Of a stretch of 64,000 nucleotides of DNA, positions 45,825-59,001 are shown one piece after another. This DNA is from Nymphaea colorata. Its lineage: Eukaryota > Streptophyta > Magnoliopsida > Nymphaeales > Nymphaeaceae. Each line of letters opens with the position of its first letter. Position 1 is the stretch's first letter. The notes under the pieces were generated by a model. That model made no database searches. It was not told the DNA's origin and saw only the letters and a program-made list of their open reading frames with translations. The stretch is taken from contig NC_045142.1 of the NCBI RefSeq assembly GCF_008831285.2, forward strand, positions 5,213,501 through 5,277,500, read 5' to 3'. The translations under genes and the position numbers were made by a program.

Positions 45825-48800
45825 ATCCTGTGCGTTGGTTCCATTAGCGAGACCTCGCTGAACCTTGAAAACTTCCATTGCGTTGAGGATTGGAGGAAGG
45901 GATGCATTCGCTGTGCTGATCAGGGAAATGTTCGATCCAGTTGTCATGTAATAACTGTGACTGTAGAACTCCGTCATAACCGACCCATAAGGAGGGACTA
46001 TAGGATCATTTTTATTCCCGTCGCCATTAACAAGGAAAATGAAGGACCTGCTCTTCTTTCGAGAAGCGGCCCATAATACTTCCGAGAAATAGAACTTCAA
46101 GTAATAGGTAGCATCCTCCGAAAATATTCCCGAAGTTGGCACTGTCAGAGTCGTTGCCTTACTCGAAGCTGGTGTTATGGCGTGGACCAATGCCTTTCCC
46201 GGAATATCCGTGAAGTTTTGGATGAAGCTCATGTTATCTCTCGCCACAGTAACCACGCCTTCGATCTTACCACTTGAATGCCACCAACGATCATAAGGAT
46301 CATCCGGGTACCTGCAGCCAATGCAAGAACTGAAAGTTAAAGAACTATTTTTTCAACTCGTTTTTGTCTCACGTACTCTTTGACCCATATATCTACTTTC
46401 TTTTCTTTTCAATTTTTCTTTTTCAATTTTTCTTTTCACAACCATCTTTTCTACCTTAAAATCGGTCAATCTCATTGAAGGAAATGAATTGAAAATAAGG
46501 ATGTTTGGATTTAGAGAGCTATGATTGTAGTGTCCATAGTGTCAACTTTCCCTATTGGTTAATGGGAGTGAGGGACATTGGGTTTTTCTAAAGAGATCAC
46601 CCCCTTTCTCCAGAGAGAAAGGGAGTTGGTGGGTGCAACAGATAAGCACTCATAAATAAAAAGAGACGAGGGAAGCTGGGGTGTTTTTGGGTAATTTTCA
46701 GAAAGAAAAATCCTTTTATATTTTAACTCTTTCACTACCTTTTTCTATCCTTATAGGGGTTCCCCTTTTTAGTGACCGGGGTATTCTGGTCATTATAACC
46801 AGCTTTGCTTTCTTCATACCTTTTTATTGTGATGGGATGTTTACTATAAATGAGCATCATCAAACTGTTTAGTCTATTTTCTATGCAAATGATGTTCTAA
46901 TTATGTTTGTTAATGAGCCAAGATAAAGCTCTCTCATATCTAAAGACAATATATCATCTAGATGTTTGAAAGAGATGCTGGAATTGTGACAAAATCTGAA
47001 AAATGCTTTATAATTGGATTAATATAAATCCGAATCAGCTCAGCAAGGTAGGCATATTGGACATATATCTTTAAGTATCCGTGGCTGACTTTGCTGGCAA
47101 ATGATATGATCGATGAATTCACGTTCTAGGTGATTTCCAGAAATACGATTTCATTTAATGACTGGCTATATTATTTGTGTGTTTGTGTATATATGTGTGT
47201 GTGTAGCACGATTAATTCAACTTCCACCATGAATAATAGCATCTATTTGTCTCTTTCACTTGAATGCTTGTTGTGTAATAGGCATTTAAAGATTAAACAA
47301 GTAGACTTAAAAGTAGATGAAGTTATAATTGGTAGAAGCCAAACCCAATAATGTATACATCTATATGTGTGTGAGTGTGTGAGTGTGTGTGTAGCTTGGT
47401 GTCATGGCTGAGTGGGGTTTTGGTTTTTCATGAAACAAGAAGTTGACCAAATGTTATATATGACAAAAAATAACTGGTGCTAGACTTGGTGGTTAATGCT
47501 GCAGATAGCTTGTACTTTTTCATGCTATACTGTTTCATGCAGTTCTCTCGGGTAAGATCGTAAGATCAAATGAAAACTTAAACAACCCTCAGGATGTTGC
47601 CGCTCAAACCCACTTCTTTCTCTCTCTTAACTATATATATAGTTTTACCTTGACGCGATTTTGAGTTTGTGACTTGTATAAAGAAACAAAGCACAATATG
47701 TTAGGATGGATAATATTATAATCTGTCATTTGTACCATAAAATAATTTCTCATGGCCGATGCAAAGGCTGCTGGGAGGTAGCGCTCCCGACGACTTTTAT
47801 TAAGAATGATTAAAGCACATTTTATAACACAGACTATATGAAATGATGAATTTATTAATTACAATAAAACTAATACTTATAACATGAAGGATAAAACAGA
47901 ATTTTGTTCTAATTGCAATATTAATAAACAGTACTTAAATTTGTCCTTTCAAAAACGGGTTTGAGAATTGAATCTGTGTAGATGTCAATTCAATAACCAG
48001 CTGATTCGGCGATTTAACTGAATTGGCAGTGAATAATGTTAATAAATGAATGAAAAAATAACTGATATTAAAGGCTCAAATTTTAAAAAAAAATGTTCAA
48101 ACACTACACTTTAGGGTCGGCTACCAATTATCGAATCAGTCGAACTGATGGGATCCAAATCGGCCCATTCATGGCCCATTCATGGTGATTATTTCTCATC
48201 TTCAGATCCTTAAAATACTCCAAAGCCTTAAATACTACGGTCGGAAAATTAAAAAATATGATTTTTTAGTTTTTAAGTCGGAGTTCCGTGCAAATAGCCT
48301 CAAACCCGCTCCTCACAGTTTATGTAGCTTTTGTTCTTACCTCACCCAGTCCTTCGCTCCGAAGGCATTCCTGGTCATCCTCAGAAGAACGTCTTCTTTG
48401 TCGTTCGTTTTGTACATGCTCGGCTCAAATTCCCTGATTTCAAGAGTGGAGATGAAGGGTATGTGGTCGGGCGATGTGCGAGCAACACAGACGCTGATCT
48501 TGTCTCGCTTGGGTCCATATATTACTTCAAAATATTGGCCCTCACTGGATGAAGTGTTCACAGTCAGCCAAGTGTTGCCATCGAATTGAAGATCGAAGGA
48601 AGGTGGCGATGACTTCCCGTCGTAGTTGCCGTAGAAGAAGGATGCCCGAACCATGTGTTTCTTGCCCGTGGCTACCCCTGCTATCACATAGCAGCTCTTC
48701 TTCTGGGAGGGAAAGTAGCGGAGGCTGTTGACCTCTTGGTTGTATATTCTTAAATTCTGGACTTGGGCAGCCTTCCCTGTCTTAATGTAACCATCGTCGC

Positions 48801-49284
48801 CCACCCATTTGATGCCTGACCGGTCGGTGTGCTCGCCAGTTCCTCCACAGTCAATACTTAAGAACACTGGGAAGGAAACAAAGGAAAATATCACCGGTTA
48901 CGATGCATGCATGAAGGGCGTCCCTCCCATGGGGATGGCTCTATAGTTTCTCTAAATCAAATCCTTCCCTTGTATGAAAGCTATTAATCTCCAAAGATAT
49001 GCCACTTTTCAAAAACACTAATTTCAGATATGTAGGAGAAGGAAACCAATAACTGACATGTGTAAACTGAGCTCCCAATAGAAAAGTGTGCACGATGTCA
49101 TTGCAGGAGGGGAACTAGAAGCACTAATTATGTGCACTCTACGTGTGGGCATGTGTATTTCTTGCTTGGAAAATAAAGAAAACAGGCCCGAAGGGAGACA
49201 ATGAAAACTCTCACGCTGATCCGCAAAGCAGGAGCAAATTTGGATTGCAGTGCACAAAGCAAAGAGCCGCAGGGATCTTGCCAT
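42966..49284 (-). CDS. Gene B: kinase-less malectin-like/LRR receptor-like protein (522 aa)
   Basis: Exons: 49284-49215, 48866-48341, 46311-45824, 44993-44861, 44675-44607, 44521-44450, 43388-43317, 43104-42966. The first seven exons have exactly the lengths of gene A (70, 526, 488, 133, 69, 72, 72 bp). Order: signal peptide (M-A-R-S-L-R-L-F-A-L-C), malectin-like domain (I-D-C-G-G-T-G-E; W-V-R-Y-P-D-D-P-Y-D-R), W-A-G-D-P-C-L-P cap, LRRs, proline-rich linker (P-P-Q-P-N-G-E-R-N) and a terminal hydrophobic segment. It ends at the same TAA codon as A. No kinase exons lie downstream (40000-42900). The intron-3 donor GTCTCT runs directly into a 19-unit microsatellite, which may reduce splicing. It is presumably a secretory-pathway protein displayed at the cell surface; the function is inferred from the family only. 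Confidence 0.8.
45785..45822. repeat. (GA)19 microsatellite at the intron-3 donor of gene B
   Basis: A 38-bp GA run abutting the 3' end of exon 3. On the coding strand the intron begins GTCTCTCTCT, so the donor GT is itself part of the CT run. In gene A the same place has a short interrupted version. Confidence 0.95.
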
Positions 49285-49362
49285 CCTGAATGAATTCTCC
49301 ATCGGTATACAAGATGATGAGGAGACCTACCTTATTTGGAGATTAATTTTGCCAAGAGAGAG

Positions 49363-49370
49363 TATAAATA
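49363..49370 (-). promoter_or_regulatory. TATA-like box of gene B
   Basis: TATTTATA on the minus strand, about 80 bp before the ATG at 49284, leaving a short 5' UTR. The homologous site in gene A is changed to a weaker sequence. Confidence 0.45.
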
Positions 49371-49542
49371 AGCCCGCTTTGATGATTTCCGTAGAGGCAA
49401 GCTTCTGTGGGCGTGAAATTAATGTTAAACAATATTGTAAAGTCAAAGGTCTTAATATAAATCTGTGACTCCGGATTACTCACAAATATTATAGTCTCCC
49501 TCAGTGTCTCTTTTGCTCATATATATATTACATAGAGAGAGA

Positions 49543-49672
49543 GTGGGGTGGAGGACGGAGTACTTTGTTTATTCATGTAGGGGGAGGACCGAGTACTTTG
49601 TTTATTGGGAGTGGGAGGACCGATCAATTTACGGATGTAGGGGGAGGACGGAGTACTTTGTTTATTCATGTA
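49543..49672 (+). repeat. Four-unit minisatellite 5' of gene B
   Basis: Units of about 26-37 bp of the form GGGGGAGGACGGAGTACTTTG plus TTTATTCATGTA, repeated four times with one degenerate unit (49612-49637). A short frame across it yields Y-F-V-Y repeats and is not a gene. Confidence 0.85.
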
Positions 49673-51553
49673 TAGGTGAAAGTGTTCAAAATTTTTCGCT
49701 CTTGTTTTTTGGCTGGATGTCAGTGAAGATATCCTCTTTGTTAATCTTTTTCTAGGTAACGTCACAAATGGTTTGGTGATCAGTGACATTTCTCTGAAAG
49801 ATTGGTACAAGATCCTCACATTGCTGGTTCTCCAATGACATCACAAAAGGTTCTGTATCTGTTCCCACACTCTTCTTCAAATTTCACTAATTTAGTTATC
49901 AATGTCCCGACGTTTCTTGTCAGTAAAATTTGTTTTTTGATTGAATACTCGACCTTCATTTCCCATGTTGGATTTCGCATTATTGTGCTTTTAGTGACGT
50001 GAGGATGTTGCATGCCTGCATCACTGAAACTTTTAAGAAGCTAGTTATATGCGGAGACACAGAAATAAAAATGAGCAAAATACCTTTATTAAAATAATAA
50101 ACGTAAATTTTTAAAAAGGAAAGGTAGACTTGTAAAAAAGTGAAAATGTCTAAAATGCCTACTCCTTTATAAAAAAAAAAATTCATAAATGCCGCCATCC
50201 CCTTCGATGTACATTTGTTGCGTGCACGCAACTCAATCCCAATCTTTTGCCCCTTCTTTAAAAGCGGATGCCCTCTCCTCCCATCCTTACTCTCTCCTCT
50301 TCCTCACCTAATATTTTTGGTGCAACCCTGCTGGCTCATGGCTTCTCAACATGTTATTACTCAAAGAACAAAGAATGAAAGAATTACAGGAGCCTTACCT
50401 AATATTCTTCACTCTTCTGATTGGATAGCTCACACAAGTATGCCTACTCTCTCTCTCTCTCCCCTTGTGTGTTTCATATGGATATTATTTTATGTTTTTC
50501 TTATTCCTTTCAAATTATCCTGCAAAAATGATGAAGCTAGATGCCACAACTTTAAATGCTCCCATTTATTGCGAGTTCAACCCTTTAGTTTCCTCTCAAC
50601 GTTTTTCTTTTTTTTGTTTTTTATTTGTGCTATTCTTGTTAAAATTCATTTTTTTCATTTTTTTTGTTGGTATATTTTTTCTTGCCTAAGCTGCCAGTTG
50701 AGCAGCTGAAAACGCAGACCCCCCTTTGTAAAGAATGGCTCTGCAAGTTCCCTTTTCTTAATAGTAAACTTGTTAATATTTTAGATTCATGTAAATTAGA
50801 CTATTCTGCAAATAGAGACACACAAAATATTATATACGAGGACGCCATAAGTCAACATTATTAACATGCTCTCAATTAGAGATGGTTTCAGAAGAAGTAA
50901 TCGACTTCTTATTTATTTTGACCGATTCAGCAGTTAGTTGCCATATATTTGTCCAAGAATTGATAAGGATGAGATGAGCTAGCTCTCGTGGTTTCACCAC
51001 ATGGTGGGTTGCCATCTTGATCATGAAGAATGACGTCATGATTGAGGAGTTCAGTTTGGATTTCCATAGATGTCCTTCAGGGCGGATGAGACCAAGAATC
51101 AACTTACGCTGATAAGCAGGCCAATGAATCACACTGAAGGCCTGAAGAGCCTTACCGTTGCCCGTAGCAGAGAGCAGCGTGTTGTCCAAGTTACCAGCCG
51201 TTTAGGCCAAGAGGCACTATTTCAAAACTATATATGTGTGTGAAAACCCAAAAAATGTAGAGCTGGCATTGGAAACTGAAAATGCTCTTGAAAAGATAAA
51301 ATGAGAATTATGAAAATATTTGTACCAAAAGAATTATGAAAATATTAAAAGACTAAAATGTACATAGCTTTAAAAAAATTTATAAAATGCCACTGCCTCT
51401 TCGGTTTTTTTTTTTTTTTCCTTGCCCCAAACCAATCCATATGTGACTCTATGTTAGCCAACAATTCCTGCATGCAAAGGCCTCACTGATGCTCCCTACT
51501 GCCCACGCCATTGTAGCTGCTGACACAAGCAGGGTACCTTCCAACTCAAAGTT
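49673..51553. other. Spacer between units B and C, no recognised gene
   Basis: AT-rich. A 105-codon minus-strand frame (50872-51189, begins M-D-N-T-L-L-S-A-T-G) has normal composition, but no recognised family or splice context. The 164-codon plus-strand frame at 50215-50709 is phenylalanine/serine-rich low-complexity sequence and is not accepted. Confidence 0.35.
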
Positions 51554-51780
51554 CACTACACAGGAAAAAAAAATTATTGACGTAAAAGGACGTCACCAAC
51601 TTGTAGGTCAGTAAAATAGTGTCACTGATGATTTTACTGATGTTTTAAAAAACGTTAGTAAAATCGACATTTACTGATGCAAGAGACGAAGTGCCACCAA
51701 AAATAGGTTTTGGCATTTTACTGTCCTTTTTACTGACGTGAAATTAACGTCACCAAAATTTTGATACCTTTTACGTAGTG
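51554..51780. mobile_element. Small CACTA-ended MITE-like element
   Basis: Begins CACTACACAGGAAAAA and ends TTTTACGTAGTG, so the outer CACTA/TAGTG bases are inverted as in CACTA (En/Spm) elements. Inside, GACGT(A/C), CGTCACCAA and TTTACTGA words occur on both sides in inverted orientation. It is about 227 bp with no protein. The 3-bp flanks (GTT and TTC) are not identical, so a target duplication is not shown. Confidence 0.55.
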
Positions 51781-52049
51781 TTCCCTTGACTCCTGTTCAA
51801 GAAGACAGCTTACGTCCATGAGACAAACCCCCTAGCCACTGCTCATGCTCGATGCAAGCCTCATTGCATTCCTGCAGTAGATAAATGAACTTACCCAAGC
51901 GCCCTTAAGTCTTTTGCTGTTGTTTTGCTCTTAAAGGGAAGGGAAGTAAGAGGAGGGTGTCACCCAAGCGCCCCTAAGTCTTTTGAATCAGTCATTATCT
52001 TATCTCATTTTGATCAGAATGGAAGAAGGCAGCGATCCTGTTTTTGACC

Positions 52050-53540
52050 GGGTATTGGGCAAAGATCTTTTTTCTTTTTCAAGGTTTATTGTGCAGGCTA
52101 CTCAAACAGAAAAAAAAAACATTATTTGCAACATTCATGATCCAGGCCTTCAAACACAAGCTGAATTCAGAATTAAAGAGAAAAAAAAATATTATTTTAA
52201 AAAATTATTCTTGCAAAAAAGTTCCTAATTTTTCTTCTTCTGTTTTTGTGGCAATCAAACGAGCCCCTACCTGTGGAGAAGTACTCTTCTTTATATTATG
52301 AAAAATTGAACTACCTCCTCTGTTTTGGTGAATGATCATGTTTAAAACAGTGGAAGCAACAGCCATGTGTTTGCCCTGCTGGAGATGAGGCTAGGAGGAG
52401 CTTCCGAGGTGTAGGAATATTTCGATCCCCTAGCTCACCAAGAAAGGGCTCATGGGATGCACGTGCAATGTTGTTAAAACTGGTGCAATTAAATTGATCT
52501 GAAAATATTCAAAAATTAAATCAAATTCGAACAATTTATGAAACGGAATCAAGTTATATTTATATAGAAATATAAATTAAGATATAAGATCGGCTGGAGG
52601 AATAAACCCCAAAGATGTTCCATATACCCCTCTCATCATGCTATACTTTCAGGCATTTATATATCTTTCTATTTATCTTCCGTTGCTTTCAATAGTGGCA
52701 CTTATATATGTTTCTATTTTGATTTTATGAAATAATTAAATTCCCTTGTCTCAACTTGGCATATTTTTAGGCCCAAAGGCCCCTCTATTCCCTTGCCTCT
52801 GGAGTCTTGAGATGTGTCAGTTCCAGTGATGGCAGCGGTGCACCCTTCAACTTGCATGTCAAGTTGTCATAGTTGATGGGTCACAAATTAGTTTGGGTTT
52901 CAACTCAACACTATGCTCTATTTCATGAACATAAAGTCAAAGATATCATAATTAATTAACAAGCTCTCTAATAAATGAAAATGGAATGACAAGGTAAAGA
53001 AGGATAGAGAGGATGATGCGAAAGGGAGGAATGAAAAGGAAGGATTATGCAAAAGTATGTTTAGATGTGAAGTACTGGAAGGGTTGAGAAGCTCTTGCAA
53101 GGTCATATTTCCTATCCTTGAAGAAAGTAACCTTAAGGTATCTGGTAAATGGTTGCGTTGAATGGCTGGTCTCTTTTCCCACTTTGGATGGACCAAAGTC
53201 AACGTTTTTATAACTTACATTCGTGGCTGGTGGAGGCGCAACAGCTTGGTGTCTGATATGGGTTTTAGAGTGGCTAGCTGGACACCTTAAATGGTATCCC
53301 TATTCCGCTAAGCTGATCCTCCTATCGGATTGTAAAGACGAGGTAGTGACAAGTAACATTGTTTTCAATGTGAACTAATCAAGTGGAGGAATTCCTGCAG
53401 CCTTCATTGATAAGCATTTGAGTTTTGAGGGTATAAGCAAGCGCCACTTTCTGTAGAAAATACTAGAACCAGTAACTACTAACTAGCATGCATTTTTACT
53501 ACAACTAATCAAACAAAACACAACACCCTTCATAAAATGC
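52050..53540. repeat. Upstream block R2 of unit B, split by about 1 kb
   Basis: 52050-52350 and 53395-53540 together match 36255-36660 5' of gene A. In A the word GGAAGC runs directly into CTTTATGGATAAGC. In B about 1 kb (roughly 52356-53394) intervenes. The intervening DNA contains a 94-codon minus-strand frame (52918-53202) with no recognised homology and no clear terminal repeats. Confidence 0.55.
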
Positions 53541-53722
53541 TTAATCATCAGCATTATCTGTACATGTTTTGAACAAATTGATTGTCAAGCAGAAAAGGAT
53601 CAGCGAATTTATAGATGTTTGGTCCAACTTTTATGATGTTGATGTCAACATGAACTCCTACCTTACAAATATAGTTGTCCTGAGAGATTTGGTCTTGAGG
53701 CAGATGTTTCAGTTGAAGACAG

Positions 53723-54296
53723 TTAATTAGTCATCACATCTGTCCCCGAAGTACCGAATTCTTGGTGATCAATCTCCATCTCCATCTTCATTGCCTGATT
53801 CAAATCAATCAGAACATCATGCATGTCTGGCCGCTCAGCGGATCTCCGTGCAGTACATGCTAATGCTATCTCTGCAGCCTTCCACATCGAATATTTATTG
53901 TACTGCCCTTTAATTCTTGGGTCGACAATGCTCTCTATATCGCCCTTAACAATCTTCGAAGTTGCCCATTGAACAATACGAGAACACTCGTCAGCACTGC
54001 CAAATATGGCTGCACGACCACACATAAGCTCAAAAAGAACCACACCAAAGCTATAAATGTCACTCTTTTTGGAGAGAATGTTTGCTTCGTAGTACCTGGA
54101 AAACAGAAGCATATGTCAATCTTTTATTTGGAATTAATTCAAGGGTAGTCTTAGTGGCGTGTTTGCTATTTTGTGCTTTTGATGTTATTTTGAATTGGTG
54201 TCTTTTTCTTTTTACGATACTTTCTTGAATACAATATGATGCATTTTTCTACATGCTTTCTTGAAATTCTTTATACATATATACATACATACAAAC

Positions 54297-54359
<63 letters not shown>

Positions 54360-55375
54360 AACAATTATATGTAGACGTATGAAAGGCGAATAGCTGACCT
54401 ATCCGACAATGGAACATCCGCATATGATTATTTGAAAGTAATGAATTACACTTGCAGGATGGTTATCTATGGCGGTAAAATGAAGTGCATCCTAGAGCTT
54501 TCATAGTATGAAGATAAACTGCGAAGTGACTTATATCTTCTATTGAAAAACCAGTGGTCAATTCTTTAGCAGAATTTAGTTATCGATTGAGCATGCGACC
54601 ACGTCAGAAATTAAGCATACCTAGCAACTTACTTTTCCTAGTCCCATAAAGTATATACCTTTCCCTATAAATTTGGCATCGGTTTTCATATTTTAGCTCG
54701 TTTTTTACAGAACCAACTTATACACGCAGGGTTGGCTGGGGTCCTGGGCCAAGTGCCTGAAGCCAACAATTCACATTGGCTTTCGCTACAGTATGTATTG
54801 AGTGAATTAGATCTTGACATGTCATGGGCAATAAAAGTATGTGAATATTTAGCAAATCAGATGTAATAATTTAATTAAAAAGCCATACTCAGGATCAATA
54901 TATCCAGGAGTGCCAGCAGCAATTGTTGATGTTTGAGTCATATCAACAGCCCTAGAAATTCCAAAGTCTGCTAATCTGGCATGTAATTGTTCATCCAGAA
55001 GGATGTTTCGGCTTTTTATGTCTCTATGGATGATGGCTGGCTCACAATATGAGTGTAGATATTCCAAACCTACATTGTAAGCTCAATCTGTCGACATTGA
55101 CAAATGGATGATAACGATGACCAAGCTACAGAAACCAAATGAACAGTGGTTTGCATACCTGTTGCAACATCCAAAGCCATTTTCAGCCGCCTTATCCATG
55201 TTAAAGGTTCTGTTATGGTTTTCTTGCCTACAAGAAACAATATCTTAGCATTCAGTTTCCTGGTTTATTACTGTCACTTTAAAATTTCATGAAACAGTCA
55301 CTGCCGTAGTATCATCAATATTGCCATAGGTTTAAAAGTAACGTAATCTTAAAATTTTGGAAAATTGACAGTTTT

Positions 55376-55444
<69 letters not shown>

Positions 55445-58400
55445 AGAGAGAGAGAGAGAGAGAGAGAGAAACATTATTTTGCTTACCCATGCATTTTCTT
55501 TAGGCAATTGTTATCCCAAGTGGTGTAGTTACTTGGCCTGTTCCAGCATGACGAACAGGGGGTGATAAGAAAATAGCCTGAAAACTCTTCATTTTAGTTC
55601 ACCATTTGTTGTGCTGGTCGAAGTGGTGCGCTAAGGAGATTTGAGCAGAAATCCACCTAAGGGATAGATCAAGTCTGTGTTCTTTTTATAATTTTATAGC
55701 TTTCTAACTTCCTTGATGCCACTTATTGGACATATTTTTTACTTTTTCAGTATTTTCTATTTCATCAAAAACTTCAATTTCTACTTTAGTGATTAAAGTG
55801 TTCTTTCGTTTTTATTTTAATTTTTCAACTTCATTGGCTGAGTTTCATGGCTAACCATCGAACTCATGGAAAGTCTCTTGTGTGTTCATTACAAGAATAA
55901 TGTGCATGTGGATTTTTTCTTGCTTATTAGCATCGAGGAAGAGGGTGAGCTTAAGTTGTCTAGATATAGAAGACAAGAACCAAATCAATTATCAACATAC
56001 AACCGTTTAGTTAATGTGTTCCCCCAATGCTTAGTTTGAGGTCTCCTAATGGCTGAGAATGGTTCTCGTTCTAATATCTCTCATAGTTTATTTTGATTTT
56101 TTTGGCCTCTTGGCAAGAGTGTAGCACACGATTACATGAAAACTAATGTTCACCCGCTATCATAAATAAACTAGGTCAAAGAATGAGTATCGGGAAAATA
56201 CAAAAACACTACTACATAAAATGGGAAGTAATAATCTATTTGGATGATAATTTCTTCACACGCTGTAATCGCCCCTTTAAATAAGACATAGAAAATGAAA
56301 ATATTTTAAAAAATAGAACAAAAAGAAAGTCCATCAAGACAACAACTTCTATAATTTAGCTAGGTCTAGAAGTGAGAAACTTTTCAAATGCTGGTGCTAC
56401 TAATTGATTTTTCAATCAATTTTTTTCGCATTATGAGCATGACAATGATCATGAATTTAGAGTAGGACCTTGTACAATGAGATGCCATGAAACATAAAGT
56501 GTTGTAGACAAATTCCTTTACAGCCTTGGAAAGTAGTTATCTAGCGGCTATGCATGTTGCTCGACATATTTTATGCCACTCATGTGACGACATGACTTGC
56601 TTTCACTTTTATGATTTATTTGTTGTATATAATTCTAAATTCATCCTAAACAGTAAAAAACGAAATTTTGCTGGGTGGTTACCTGATAAGAGGTCTCTCA
56701 AGGTTCCATTTTGCATGTACTGGTAGAGGATAACCATATTATTGTCCTCTTCACAAAATCCAATAAATGAAATAAGGTTTCTATGGTGCACTGTCATCAA
56801 CAATTTGACCTGAAATATTGCACATGAGAAAACTTGAGATCCTTCATTTATTAATAGAAAAGAAACAAGCATAAATTATTAAATGACAAAAGATATTTGT
56901 ATTCGAACCTCTGCAACAAACTGTTTAGATCCTTGTTGCTGCAAATTTTTCAATACCTTGGCTGCAACTTCATTGCCATTATCAAGGCGGCCATAATAAA
57001 CAGAGCCAGATCCTCCCTCACCAATAAGGATTCCAAAGTTACATGTGATCTTCACAATCTCTTCATATGTGAATACATGGCTTGGCCCTGACTGAATACA
57101 ACGAGCCTGTTGCTTTCCAAGATTCACTACAATTTTATATAACAATTCCTTAACTGATCAAGCTTGCACTTTCCATCTTCATGGTGAGTGTGAAAAATGT
57201 TTTTTGAGCCATTTTTTTAACAATTTTCATGGCAATATCCAATTTCATAGATAAGTATAATGCAAAAATTGATTTTGAAAGCGAATTAGTTGGGATAAAT
57301 TCACTTCCTTTTTATTATTTTTGTTAGTTTGAATATGTGTTAGTTTTTGCTTGTCAAACAAGTTGATGGGAAACCCAACTCCTACCCTTGTAAAAAAAAA
57401 TGGGACTGTAGAACACCTTGAATGTGCCTACCTAACCCTAGAAGGCATTGCTCGAGTTTCTATAAAGAGGAAGATGCTTGTGGGAATAAAACCATGGCTA
57501 TTTGTCTGATAACCATTACCTACTCTCCTTATGCCAATGCCTTTAGGATTAAGAGTACAGTAGTTTCACAGATACTTTGTCTTCTTTTACTCTAAAAGGA
57601 GTACATCAATCACCTATTCACTTCATATTAGAAGTTGTAGAAAATGTTGTAGTTAACTAAAGCTGATTGTGCTGTAAACATGAGGAGGTGATGCAGTTAA
57701 GAAGAGGCTCACTACTCAGCCTTGTAAAGTTGGCACTAAACTATGAAATTGGTGGAGAAAAAAAATATTCTAAGCAATGAAGTAATGGAGACTCAAGCAC
57801 AACAACAATGATTGTACAAGGAAAAGTGGAATTGATAAATGGTTTGGGTATTGTAAGTCTCGAACGTTTCACTTTTTGTATATGAACAACTGACTATAGA
57901 CAATAGAACAATAAAATGTGCTGAATTATAAAGTAGTATCTCAAGTCTGGTTATTCATGCATCCACTTATAGTACACTACCTCGATGAGGCTCCAGATTT
58001 GCACATGAATGTGTTCATCATTTGCCACAGACAAATACAAATCTAGGCAAATGTGGATATGTTTTTCTTGAGAGGATGTAGAGCATGGCTAACAAATCAA
58101 TTCTAAATGGCCCCTTTCTATAGGAATGTGGTTCAAGCTCACTTCCTTCCTATGTGATTGGTGAAGACTACATTAGTTTGAAGGCAATTGAAACATGTTC
58201 TTCCAACCCACATGACCAGGTAGACCAATGGTATATGAATGAGATTGCATATCAACAACACGAATTGTGCAAACTGCTTTTAAGATGTTTCAATGAGATC
58301 CACATGCATTGATTCACATATAGATCTAGCATGCATGCAGCTATGTATGAGTCAATTGTATGCCCCAAAAGCACAACAGCAGTACTACTTCTAGGCAATT

Positions 58401-58967
58401 AGCAATAGCAGGATGAGTTAGACAAAGGGTACAAAAGAGTTGATGCTCACAAAAGAGTTTTAGCAGCAATAATCATTGTTTGTATAGCTAGAATGCTTTT
58501 TCTCATTTTTCATGAGGAAGTGGCTTGGGCTATTTACTAGAGGGAGTAGGAAAATTAATGTAGTTTGATATTGGCAATCAATTCAAAAACAGCCTATTAT
58601 GGGACATTTATGAATGAATAAAGCTTACCTACATTATTTTCCATCACAAGATGAGGTGATGGCCTGGGATGTGGGAATCGAAGGCATGCATAGAAGACAC
58701 AACCAACTAGCAATAGAAATAGGATAACTGAGCCAACTGATACTCCAATGATGATCTGCTTCATATTTCTTTCACCATGTGTAGGCAATGGGTTGTCTCT
58801 AGTAATGTTGTTTCCATTTATACTGAAAGCATAGATAATTAACGAAACTCAAATCATGCCATCGATGAAATATCATCACCCACTTATAGTTTTTTTTTTT
58901 TTTTTAGTTTTTCTTTTCACATAGAGTTTTTAATAGACTTGAGAAGTATCTTGCACCCTATAATTGC

Positions 58968-59001
<34 letters not shown>

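Noticed and set aside
48182-48589. Plus-strand frames over 48182-48589 and 32346-32665
   Set aside because: They are antisense to the malectin-like exon 2 of genes B and A, whose minus-strand frame has clear homology and splice sites.
50215-50709. 164-codon hydrophobic plus-strand frame
   Set aside because: T-rich low-complexity DNA giving Phe/Leu/Ser runs; no recognisable family or signal.
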